Notes: generated by a model from the sequence alone, not told the origin. DNA of 12,384 nt from Bacillota bacterium (GCA_029550985.1 JAKPGH010000129.1:1-12384); one strand, 5' to 3'. Counted from the first letter of the stretch, positions 1-6,168 are shown. Numbers and translations are program-made.

Positions 1-339
1 CGGGACTTCATAAATCTGGTCCTCGTATCGGAACACGCGGCATTCCACACGGGAGCCGGCTATTTCACTGCAACATCCACAATCGTTTTCCTCCACCGAC
101 AAGCAAATGTCCCTGCCGTTCACACGAATGGTCGGTGAAGATAAAAACCGATATGCAGCCGCGATTTCCGGCGTGGACATTTCTACTTTACGGCTTTCGA
201 CTTCATATCCCGCCAGTTGCAGGGCAGGCTCCAGAACCTCCAGAACCTCGCTTAACACTTTATCGGTCCCCACACAGCGGTCACACGTCTGCAGGTCTAA
301 ATATAAATATTCAATCAATACTTTACGCCTGTTTTTCAT
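1..339 (-). CDS. DUF2703 family Cys-rich protein of arsenic operons (C-terminus outside window)
   Basis: Reading right to left from ATG 337-339 gives 113 residues with no stop before the window edge, so the gene is partial. A GGAGG ribosome site lies about 8 bases upstream of the ATG. The opening (residues 9-25, IEYLYLDLQTCDRCVGT) matches my memory of DUF2703, a small family common in arsenic and mercury gene clusters whose biochemical role is unknown. Visible thiols are a C-x2-C pair (C19, C22), C79, a C-x-C-C group (C87, C89, C90) and C100. The beta-strand, CxxC, helix order suggests a thioredoxin-like fold and a thiol or metalloid-binding role, which is inference. It follows arsD with a 61-base gap and is probably the last visible gene of the ars transcript. 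Confidence 0.8.
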   Translation of the reverse strand, partial: MKNRRKVLIEYLYLDLQTCDRCVGTDKVLSEVLEVLEPALQLAGYEVESRKVEMSTPEIAAAYRFLSSPTIRVNGRDICLSVEENDCGCCSEIAGSRVECRVFRYEDQIYEVP

Positions 340-400
340 TGAGTTTTCCTCCAGATTAATACGGCGTTTTGCCATTCCACCTTTTCAGGTTGAAGGTACC

Positions 401-766
401 TTAACAGCATCCACCACCGCAACAACAATTGCCTTGCTTTTTCTGCTGGGTCAAAATATGCTCCGGAAGATGAAGCAGTTTTACAAATTCTTCGTTGGTT
501 GGATACCGTCCGGCAATCACAATTTTGTCATCCACCACGACTACGGGCAACCCCTCAGGGCCATGAGAATTGATGTACTCATTCACCACCTGGTTTTTGA
601 TAAACTCCATGGGCGCGCTGTTTAAATTATAGCGTTCGACCGTGATACCGTTGTTTTTCAAAGTGTTCAGCACTGTGGATATGCGAAGCAACTCAGGGTC
701 GACACTCACTCCGCAAACTCCTGTCGGGCAGCACATGGCCGGCTCAAAAATTTTCATGCGATTCAT
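401..766 (-). CDS. arsD: ArsD, arsenite metallochaperone / trans-acting repressor
   Basis: A 121-residue protein with the ArsD signature C12 C13 P T G V C18 near the N-terminus. These three cysteines bind As(III) in characterised ArsD and pass it to the ATPase ArsA. The C-terminus carries additional cysteine clusters, C114-C116 and C120-C121, comparable to the vicinal pairs of enteric ArsD. Three in-frame ATGs lie at 772, 769 and 766. I chose 766 because the AGGAG at 774-778 is then 7 bases away, and because it reproduces the classical Cys12/13/18 numbering. The gene follows the broken acetyltransferase by 13 bases. No arsA is in the window; the usual arsD-arsA pairing suggests it could lie beyond position 1. 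Confidence 0.95.
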   Translation of the reverse strand: MNRMKIFEPAMCCPTGVCGVSVDPELLRISTVLNTLKNNGITVERYNLNSAPMEFIKNQVVNEYINSHGPEGLPVVVVDDKIVIAGRYPTNEEFVKLLHLPEHILTQQKKQGNCCCGGGCC

Positions 767-779
767 CATCATACTCCTC

Positions 780-1272
780 TCAATGGTATTGGGGCAATTG
801 ACTTCTTCTTTCCATTAACACGGTGTTGCGCCATCTTTCAAAGCGGCCTTCACCAATTCGTTCCCGGTAACCCACCATGCGGAAACCGCATTTTTCGTGC
901 AGACGAATGCTTGCAATATTGTCTTGCAGAATACCCGACTGTAACGTCCAAATACCCTCTTTTTCAGACTGTTCGATCAGGCGGGTGAGCAGTTGCGTCC
1001 CAACGCCCTTACCGGCGTAAGAAAGGTCGATATAAATACCCACTTTCGCCACGCCGCTGTAAACGCACCGGCTTGAAACAGGCGACAAGGCTGTATCACG
1101 AAATTGTTGTCCGTTATCACAAACCGGCAAATGATCAAATGAGATTGGTCGAACTCCTCATAGCTGGGACACTGCGTTTGAAAGGTCGCATGATTCGTAT
1201 CCATACCTGCTGGTATATTTCACTCACGCGTTTCCAATCCTCTCTTGTCATCGCCCTAATCGGATACCTCAT
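780..1272 (-). pseudogene. Broken ArsN-like GNAT N-acetyltransferase (two frame disruptions)
   Basis: Three reading-frame pieces together form one member of the phosphinothricin/arsinothricin N-acetyltransferase group of the GNAT superfamily. Piece 1 runs from ATG 1270-1272 (MRYPIRAMTREDWKRVSEI) to about 1207. Piece 2 (MDTNHATFQTQ...SYEEFD) runs from about 1206 to 1094. Piece 3 (ALSPVSSRCVYSG, then the acetyl-CoA loop region GKGVGTQL and IWTLQSGI) runs from about 1093 to the stop at 780-782. The first junction looks like loss of one G in a Gly codon before Met. At the second, the family's usual Gly-Trp before ALSPVSS is missing, consistent with a deletion of about 7 bases. Both change the frame by -1 modulo 3, so no full-length product is expected. 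The start lies inside the end of the acr3 gene. In intact form such enzymes acetylate amino groups of phosphinothricin or arsinothricin. Sequencing error is possible for the first lesion and less likely for the second. Confidence 0.8.
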
Positions 1273-2320
1273 GTGGAAACCACCCTTTTGTCTTATTTGC
1301 GATTCGCACAAGGATGAGCATTACCGGCACCTCGGTCAGTACGCCGACTATCGTGGCAAGCGCTGCGGGTGAAGTCGTCCCGAACAGCGCAATGGCCACC
1401 GCCACCGCCAGTTCAAAGAAATTGGAAGCCCCTATCATCCCGGCAGGAGCCGCAACTTCGTGGGGCAGCTTAAGCCATCTGCTTGCGGTATATGCAATCA
1501 GGAAAATAAGAAAAGTTTGCAAAATCAAAGGCACGGCAATCAGCAGAATATGTAGTGGATTGCCGACGATGACGTCGCCTTGGAAGGAGAATATCATCAC
1601 AAGCGTCAATAACAGTCCGATACTGGTTACGTTGCTGAATTTGCCGAGAAAAACGTCCTCAAAATAAGCAAGGCCTTTGCGCTTTACTACCGTCATCCGC
1701 GTAAGGACGCCGCCGGAAAGCGGAATCACCACAAACAGTATGACGGACAAAATGAGCGTATCCCAAGGGACAGCCACGTTTGAAACACCAAGCAAAAACT
1801 TTACTATTGGCACGAAAGCAACCAGGATAATCAGATCGTTCGTCGCCACCTGAACCACTGTGTAGGCGGGATTGCCATTGGTAAGGGCACTCCAAACGAA
1901 CACCATAGCCGTACAGGGAGCCGCCCCTAACAGCACCGCACCCGCCAGATAAGCGGTGCCAAGCTCAGGTGCAATCCACTTCTTAAACACAACGAAGAAA
2001 AACAACGACGCGATGCCGTACATGGTAAATGGCTTAATCAGCCAGTTGGTTATCCATGTAACAAATAGTCCTTTTGGGTTTTTCCCAACATTCTTGACGC
2101 TTTGAAAATCCACCTTCATCATCATGGGATAAATCATTACCCAAATCAGGATTGCAACCGGGATGGATATGTTGGCGTATTCAAATTGATTGAGAAACGC
2201 CGGTACGCCGGGAAGGAACTTGCCAATCAGAATGCCTGCAGCCATGCAAAGGACAACCCAGACGGACAAATACTTTTCAAAAAATCCGATCCCTCCGGTC
2301 TGCGCCTTATTCATGGTCAT
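1256..2320 (-). CDS. acr3: ACR3 family arsenite efflux permease
   Basis: A 354-residue membrane protein with about ten hydrophobic segments, the normal size for ACR3 (bile/arsenite/riboflavin transporter superfamily). It exports As(III) across the cytoplasmic membrane using the proton motive force. Family residues are visible: the conserved Cys in GAAPCTAMVFVWS (C136) and the Glu of ASNFFELAVAVA late in the protein, both functionally important in studied ACR3 proteins. This is ACR3, not the unrelated ArsB. The ATG at 2318-2320 is 5 bases from GAGGG. A GTG at 2321-2323 and an ATG at 2312-2314 are alternatives. Its start overlaps the arsR end by 14 bases and its end overlaps the acetyltransferase start by 17 bases, suggesting translational coupling. 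Confidence 0.96.
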   Translation of the reverse strand: MTMNKAQTGGIGFFEKYLSVWVVLCMAAGILIGKFLPGVPAFLNQFEYANISIPVAILIWVMIYPMMMKVDFQSVKNVGKNPKGLFVTWITNWLIKPFTMYGIASLFFFVVFKKWIAPELGTAYLAGAVLLGAAPCTAMVFVWSALTNGNPAYTVVQVATNDLIILVAFVPIVKFLLGVSNVAVPWDTLILSVILFVVIPLSGGVLTRMTVVKRKGLAYFEDVFLGKFSNVTSIGLLLTLVMIFSFQGDVIVGNPLHILLIAVPLILQTFLIFLIAYTASRWLKLPHEVAAPAGMIGASNFFELAVAVAIALFGTTSPAALATIVGVLTEVPVMLILVRIANKTKGWFPHEVSD

Positions 2321-2642
2321 CACATCCCTCGCAGCAATTTCCCAGTGTTTTGCAGATGCAGTTTTCTTTATCAGAGGTTATGGTACAGAGAAACTGCTTT
2401 AATTTATTGACTGTTTCCTCGTTTAAAGAATAATAGGTCCATTTGCCTTCGTTCCTGGCGTTGACCAGCCCGCATTCGCACAGTATCTTCATGTGATGGG
2501 ACAAAGTGGATTGGGACATATGAAAGCTTTCCAGTATCTTGCAGGCGCATAATTCGCCGCAGGATAACATATCCACAATCATTGCTCTTTTGGGATCCCC
2601 TAAGGCTTTAAACACTGCGGCATACGCTTGATACCATTCCAA
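2307..2642 (-). CDS. arsR: ArsR/SmtB family arsenite-responsive repressor
   Basis: A 111-residue winged-helix repressor and first gene of the ars operon. KALGDPKRAMIVDML opens the family domain. E30-LCACKIL carries the As(III)-binding thiols C32 and C34, like ELCVCDL in plasmid ArsR. SQSTLSHHMKIL (43-54) is the recognition helix, followed by the beta wing NEGKWTYYSL. The protein should leave its operator when arsenite or antimonite binds. Translation most likely starts at TTG 2640-2642: GAGGTG lies 5 bases upstream, and the next ATG (residue 21) would delete the first conserved helix. Unusual are several extra cysteines, C55/C57 after the recognition helix and C95, C97, C103, C104, C107 in the C-terminal tail, which could form a second metalloid site (inference). 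Confidence 0.95.
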   Translation of the reverse strand: MEWYQAYAAVFKALGDPKRAMIVDMLSCGELCACKILESFHMSQSTLSHHMKILCECGLVNARNEGKWTYYSLNEETVNKLKQFLCTITSDKENCICKTLGNCCEGCDDHE

Positions 2643-2665
2643 ACTATCACCTCAAATCTATAAAC

Positions 2666-2699
2666 TTCGATATGACTTATTATATGCTCTCAAATCGAA
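2666..2699. promoter_or_regulatory. Candidate ArsR operator (inverted repeat over the -10)
   Basis: TTCGAT (2666-2671) and ATCGAA (2694-2699) form a perfect 6-base inverted pair with 22 bases between them, straddling the -10 box and the probable transcription start. ArsR-family repressors bind dyad sites overlapping their promoters, so this is the best operator candidate. The spacing is somewhat wide, and the exact bound site is inferred. Confidence 0.5.
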
Positions 2700-2708
2700 C
2701 AATGTCAA
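2679..2708 (-). promoter_or_regulatory. ars operon promoter
   Basis: On the minus strand a perfect TTGACA (-35, plus-strand 2703-2708) is separated by 18 bases from a perfect TATAAT (-10, 2679-2684). The -10 is 36 bases upstream of the arsR TTG start. This is a consensus sigma-70/SigA-type promoter in the right place to transcribe the whole ars operon. Confidence 0.85.
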
Positions 2709-2812
2709 TGTATTTTTTTAGGAGTCCCCTCCTTCGAAAATGGAAAATTACCTCTCCTTTTTGTGATGCTTGGTGTGGTGTTGTTTGAATACCTGACACC
2801 TTGAAATCAGCA
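2709..2812. other. Spacer between divergent promoters
   Basis: About 100 AT-rich bases separate the ars -35 box from the -35 box of the cobalamin operon. I see only weak short hairpins (AGGAG/CTCCT around 2719-2732 and GGTGT/ACACC around 2772-2800) and no convincing gene or regulatory element. Confidence 0.5.
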
Positions 2813-2840
2813 TTGACAATTCCATGATTTGGAGTATAAT
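2813..2840 (+). promoter_or_regulatory. Promoter of the riboswitch-controlled cobalamin operon
   Basis: TTGACA (2813-2818) and TATAAT (2835-2840), both perfect, are separated by 16 bases, one shorter than optimal. Transcription would start near 2846-2848, a few bases before the first stem of the cobalamin riboswitch at 2853. That placement strongly supports the call. Confidence 0.85.
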
Positions 2841-2852
2841 GATAGCAAATAC

Positions 2853-3038
2853 GCATTTAAGTGCCATCGTTTCCGCTTGGGATTCGATGGAGAATAGAGA
2901 ACCCGTAAGGAACCGGGACGGTACCGCCACTGTATGCGCGGAGGCTGTGCACGTGACGAAAGTCGGCCATTGGGAATTTTCCCGAGAAGGCTGGTGTCCA
3001 AGCCGTTGATGCGCGAGTCAGGAGACCTGCTTAAATGC
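2853..3038 (+). promoter_or_regulatory. Cobalamin (AdoCbl-type) riboswitch
   Basis: The element is closed by a perfect 9-bp stem, GCATTTAAG (2853-2861) with CTTAAATGC (3030-3038). Inside are the conserved core GCCACTGT (2926-2933), preceded by the ACCCGTAAGGAACCGGGACGG region, and the B12 box AGTCAGGAGACCTGC (3016-3030). These are hallmarks of class-I cobalamin riboswitches, which bind adenosylcobalamin and shut off B12 synthesis or uptake genes when the cofactor is plentiful. It lies between the promoter at 2813-2840 and the terminator at 3095-3137, in front of CbiK, so it should control the full operon by transcription attenuation. Confidence 0.97.
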
Positions 3039-3070
3039 TTGCTTATGAACTCCCGAGTATGGAGGAATAG

Positions 3071-3104
3071 GCGCACATTGTGTCGCAGAAAATCGGCTGC
3101 GGCA
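3071..3104 (+). promoter_or_regulatory. Candidate expression-platform switch hairpins
   Basis: Two overlapping hairpins precede the terminator. GCG-c-ACA (3071-3077) pairs with TGTCGC (3081-3086) as six pairs with one bulged C and a 3-base loop. Alternatively TGTCGCAG (3081-3088) pairs with CTGCGGCA (3097-3104), eight pairs including one G-U, which would occupy the left arm of the terminator. The second behaves like an antiterminator and the first like its competitor. The pairings can be read directly; the switching role is inferred. Confidence 0.45.
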
Positions 3105-3137
3105 GTCAAAACTGACTGCCGCAGCCTTTCGTTTTTT
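3095..3137 (+). terminator. Intrinsic terminator of the cobalamin riboswitch
   Basis: A perfect 14-bp GC-rich stem (3095-3108 with 3113-3126) with the loop AAAC is followed by TTTCGTTTTTT (3127-3137). It lies 56 bases after the riboswitch and about 100 bases before the cbiK start, so transcripts should end here when cobalamin is bound. It is not the end of any upstream plus-strand gene. Confidence 0.92.
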
Positions 3138-3234
3138 CCATCATATCTTCCTTCATCCGGGAGCTCAAAACCCAAACGTGTGGAAAAGGATTTACATCCT
3201 GGATAAGAAACATTCCGAATGGAGGAAGAACGGT

Positions 3235-4569
3235 ATGAACATCAAAAAAGCAGTTTCTCTGGTGCTCACATTATGCTTTATCCTGGGGCTGGTTGCCTGC
3301 AGCCCTCCGGCGGCGGAATCCAAACCTTCCGCAGGCGAGAATCAACCGCAAAGCTCTACGGAGCCCCAAAAAAACAACCCGGCGCCTGATACCAGCAAAA
3401 ATACCGCCGGACAGAAGCCGGTTATCCTAGTGGTCAGCTTTGGCACCAGCTACAACGAGACGCGGGATAAGACCATCGGCGCCATTGAACAAGCTCTCCA
3501 AGCTGCCAATCCCGGTTACGAAGTGCGCCGGGCTTTCACTGCACAAACCGTCATCGACATCCTGAAAAACCGGGACGGCATCGAAATTGACAATGTGACG
3601 CAGGCAATGTCGCGCCTTGTGGTGGACGGCGTGAAAGAAGTGATTGTGCAGCCCACCCATATCATGCCGGGTTTTGAGTTCAACGATATGCTTGCCGAAA
3701 TCGCCCCTTACGCCAAGCAGTTTGAACGGCTGAAAGTGGGCAAGCCCCTTTTGGCCGAAGAAGCGGATTTCGACGCTCTGATTGCGTCTTTGGTCAAGGA
3801 AACCGACTCATACCAGGCGGAAGACACCGCCATCGTGTGGATGGGACACGGTACCCACCACGAAGCCAACTCTGTTTATGCAACTCTGCAGCAAAAACTG
3901 ATCGATGCCGGATACACCAATCACTTTGTAGGCACCGTGGAAGCCGCCCCCACCCTCGACGACGTCCTTGCCTTGGTGAAGGATTCCGGCGCCAAAAAAG
4001 TGGTTCTGCTGCCTTTGATGATTGTGGCCGGTGACCACGCTACCAACGATATGGCCGGCGGCGAGGAAGATTCCTGGAAGACCGCGTTCCAAAACGCTGG
4101 TTTTGAAGTGGAAACCGTTCTGAAGGGGCTTGGCGAGTATGCCGGCGTGCGGGAACTGTTGGTGGCTCATGCCGCGAATGCTATGAGTGCTCCAGACCCC
4201 ATTGCGGCTTCTCAAATAAAAGACGGTACTTATGAAATTAATGTCAAGTCCAGCTCTGCCATGTTTAAAGTCGTAAAGTGTGTGCTGACGGTGGAAAACG
4301 GCAGCATGAACGCCGTCATCACCATGAGCGGAGACGGTTACGGCAAGCTTTTCCTCGGCACCGGGGCCGAAGCCGCCGCGGCTTCCGAGGACCAATATAT
4401 CCCGGCCGTGTTGGATAGCGACGGAGCGGTCACCTTCACCTTACCGCTGAAGGAATTAAATGCGGAAATGAACTGTGCCGCTTGGAGCATTCGCAAGGAA
4501 AAATGGTACGACCGCACCCTGGTGTTCCTATCCGATACCATCCCCGCAGAGGCCATTGTGGTGGGATAA
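3235..4569 (+). CDS. cbiK: Exported lipoprotein cobaltochelatase CbiK with extra C-terminal NEAT-like domain
   Basis: A 444-residue protein. Residues 1-22 are a lipoprotein signal peptide with lipobox LVAC (C22), so the mature protein should be anchored outside the membrane. A Ser/Pro/Gln-rich linker (about 23-60) follows. Residues 62-320 are the CbiK/class-II chelatase fold: VILVVSFGTSY, WMGHGTHHEAN (H205, H208, H209) and VAGDHATNDMAG (H268), containing the metal-binding histidines. CbiK inserts Co2+ into sirohydrochlorin. Residues 329-444 form an added beta-rich domain (DGTYEINV ... KWYDRTLVF) not present in cytosolic CbiK and related to the next gene. ATG 3235 is chosen because GGAGG lies 9 bases upstream and the signal peptide starts there; a GTG at 3178 would add 19 residues before it. 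A periplasmic, haem-binding CbiK is known in Desulfovibrio. Here the substrate could be external tetrapyrrole or cobalt (inference). Confidence 0.93.
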   Translation: MNIKKAVSLVLTLCFILGLVACSPPAAESKPSAGENQPQSSTEPQKNNPAPDTSKNTAGQKPVILVVSFGTSYNETRDKTIGAIEQALQAANPGYEVRRAFTAQTVIDILKNRDGIEIDNVTQAMSRLVVDGVKEVIVQPTHIMPGFEFNDMLAEIAPYAKQFERLKVGKPLLAEEADFDALIASLVKETDSYQAEDTAIVWMGHGTHHEANSVYATLQQKLIDAGYTNHFVGTVEAAPTLDDVLALVKDSGAKKVVLLPLMIVAGDHATNDMAGGEEDSWKTAFQNAGFEVETVLKGLGEYAGVRELLVAHAANAMSAPDPIAASQIKDGTYEINVKSSSAMFKVVKCVLTVENGSMNAVITMSGDGYGKLFLGTGAEAAAASEDQYIPAVLDSDGAVTFTLPLKELNAEMNCAAWSIRKEKWYDRTLVFLSDTIPAEAIVVG

Positions 4570-4573
4570 AGCG

Positions 4574-4966
4574 ATGAAAAAGATTGTTGCCGTATTGGTT
4601 TCCTTCCTGCTTCTTTTCACGGTTTTGTCCGCATGCGGGAAACAGGAGCTGAAGGACGGCGCGTACACGGTGGAAGTCACGTTATCCGGCGGCTCCGGCA
4701 GGGCAAAGGTGGAATCCCCCGCAAAAATAGTCATCGACGGCGAAACCATCACCGCCACCATTGTGTGGAGCAGCCCTTATTATGAATACATGATTGTCAA
4801 CGACGTCCGATACAACCCCATCCAGACCGAAGGGAACTCCACCTTTGAAATTCCCATTGTCCTGGATGAGGATATGGCGGTCAGCGCCTCCACCGTCGCC
4901 ATGAGTCAACCCCACCTCATCGAATACACCCTGCGTTTTGACAGTTCCACCATCAAAGGAGCATGA
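4574..4966 (+). CDS. Small surface lipoprotein, NEAT-like beta domain
   Basis: A 130-residue protein with a lipoprotein signal (KK, hydrophobic core, LSAC lipobox, C21) and one beta-rich domain (27-125). The domain opens with KDGAYTVEV and continues with ESPAKIVIDGETITATI, a WSSPYYEY segment and HLIEYTLRFD. The order (DG-Y-V-V, PAK-x-x-x-x-G, hydrophobic strand with SS/aromatic turn, E-F/Y-x-L-x-F end) resembles NEAT haem-binding domains of Gram-positive bacteria. The classical YxxxY haem motif is only partial (H114, Y118). The same pattern recurs in the C-terminal domain of the preceding CbiK, so the two appear homologous. It starts 4 bases after cbiK and ends in a 4-base overlap with an alternative start of the next gene. 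Function unproven; ligand binding at the cell surface is the likeliest role. Confidence 0.85.
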   Translation: MKKIVAVLVSFLLLFTVLSACGKQELKDGAYTVEVTLSGGSGRAKVESPAKIVIDGETITATIVWSSPYYEYMIVNDVRYNPIQTEGNSTFEIPIVLDEDMAVSASTVAMSQPHLIEYTLRFDSSTIKGA

Positions 4967-4968
4967 GT

Positions 4969-6102
4969 ATGAAGCGGCGTATCACGTCGGGCTTGGCCGT
5001 TGCGATGATTCTGCTCCTCCTTTGCGGATGTGGCGCCACCGAACAAAAGGCCGGCCCCGGCAACGGCTGGGAGCCGGAGCGCAGCATGGAGCTGCAGTTT
5101 GCCACCCAGTTTGCGGTCGACTACTACGGCGGCTATAAGCTGATTTCCCTGGCGGATGGCAGCCGATTTCTCGTCGTTCCGGAGGGCGGCCAATGCCCAG
5201 GCGGAATGGCAAAGGACATCGTTCCCCTGTATCAGCCGCTGCAAAACATTTATCTGGCGGCCACTTCCGCCATGTGTCTGTTTGACGCGCTGGACTGTCT
5301 GGACGCCATTAAGCTTTCCGGCACCAAGGAAGACGGATGGTACATCGAAAACGCCCGCCGCGCCATGCAGGAAGGCAGGATGTTATACGCCGGCAAATAC
5401 AGCGAGCCGGACTATGAAATGCTGTTGGACCATCGCTGCCCTTTGGCCATTGAATCGCTGATGATCGGACATGCATCCGATGTCCAAGAAAAACTGGAGG
5501 AACTGGGAATACCGGTGTTTGTGGACCAGTCCAGCGTGGAGCCGCATCCTCTTGGACGCACTGAATGGCTCAAACTCTATGGCGCTCTGTTCAACAAGGA
5601 AGAAATAGCGGAACAGTTATTTGCGCAGCAGGTGGATTATCTGAATCAGGTGATGAGCACCGAGCCTTCCGGCAAAAAGGTGGCGTTTTTTCACATCAGT
5701 TCTTCCGGCTATGTGGTGGCCCGAAAAAGCGGGGACTATGTCACCAAAATGATTGAGCTGGCCGGCGGCCGCTATGTGTTCGACAATCTCGGCGACCCCA
5801 ATACCAGAACCTCCACGGTGACCATCGAGATGGAACAGTTTTTCGCAACGGCAAAGGACGCGGATAACATCATCTACAACAGCGCCATCAGCGGAGAAAT
5901 TAAAACCATAGAGGAGTTATTGGCAAAAAATCAGCTTTTGGCGGAGTTTAAGGCGGTCAAGGACGGCAACGTCTGGTGTACTAGCAAAAACATGTATCAG
6001 GAAACCACCCAGCTTGGCCAAATGATTCAGAGTTTCCAGACAATATTCTCAGGGAAAGCAGACCAATTGGATGAAGTCCCTTTTCTGTTCCGATTGCTGT
6101 AG
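4969..6102 (+). CDS. ABC transporter substrate-binding lipoprotein (FepB/BtuF type)
   Basis: A 377-residue lipoprotein with signal peptide ending in lipobox LCGC (C21). The mature part has the two-lobe pattern of class-III (TroA/FepB/BtuF-like) binding proteins: IYLAATSAMCLFDALD (first lobe), LEELGIPVFVDQS, a long connecting helix region (about 200-220), KKVAFFHISSSGYVVA and GGRYVFDNLG of the second lobe, and the late AVKDGNVWC. Such proteins deliver siderophores, haem, cobalamin or metal chelates to FecCD-type permeases. ATG 4969 is preferred over 4963 because AAAGGAG (4955-4961) is then 7 bases away. The cargo is unknown; control by B12 and the CbiK/NEAT-like neighbours favour a cobalt or tetrapyrrole ligand. 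Confidence 0.93.
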   Translation: MKRRITSGLAVAMILLLLCGCGATEQKAGPGNGWEPERSMELQFATQFAVDYYGGYKLISLADGSRFLVVPEGGQCPGGMAKDIVPLYQPLQNIYLAATSAMCLFDALDCLDAIKLSGTKEDGWYIENARRAMQEGRMLYAGKYSEPDYEMLLDHRCPLAIESLMIGHASDVQEKLEELGIPVFVDQSSVEPHPLGRTEWLKLYGALFNKEEIAEQLFAQQVDYLNQVMSTEPSGKKVAFFHISSSGYVVARKSGDYVTKMIELAGGRYVFDNLGDPNTRTSTVTIEMEQFFATAKDADNIIYNSAISGEIKTIEELLAKNQLLAEFKAVKDGNVWCTSKNMYQETTQLGQMIQSFQTIFSGKADQLDEVPFLFRLL

Positions 6103-6106
6103 ACGG

Positions 6107-6133
6107 CTGCCGCTCCTTTTGCCGGAGCGGCAG
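6107..6133 (+). other. Intra-operon hairpin
   Basis: CTGCCGCTCC (6107-6116) pairs perfectly with GGAGCGGCAG (6124-6133) around a 7-base loop, immediately after the binding-protein stop codon. It is followed by TTTCCCCATTTT, not a clean U-run, so it is at best a leaky terminator. It could also protect the upstream transcript end and lower expression of the permease relative to the lipoproteins (inference). Confidence 0.6.
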
Positions 6134-6168
6134 TTTCCCCATTTTATCTCACGAAAGGCGACCGGACC

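Noticed and set aside
107..625. A 172-codon plus-strand open frame over the DUF2703 and arsD region
   Set aside because: Both genes on the minus strand are well supported by motifs and ribosome sites; this frame crosses their boundary.
2748..2930. A 60-codon minus-strand frame ending in a His/Lys-rich tail, with an AAGGTGTCAGG-like stretch reminiscent of transposase-associated repeats
   Set aside because: It runs through the cobalamin promoter and the riboswitch in antisense; no second copy, terminal repeat or transposase motif is visible.
3178..3234. Upstream GTG start giving cbiK 19 extra residues
   Set aside because: It would bury the lipoprotein signal behind a charged stretch, and it lacks a ribosome site; ATG 3235 has GGAGG at 9 bases.
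3808..4395. A 195-codon antisense open frame inside cbiK
   Set aside because: Shadow of a well-supported gene; no ribosome site or recognisable motif.
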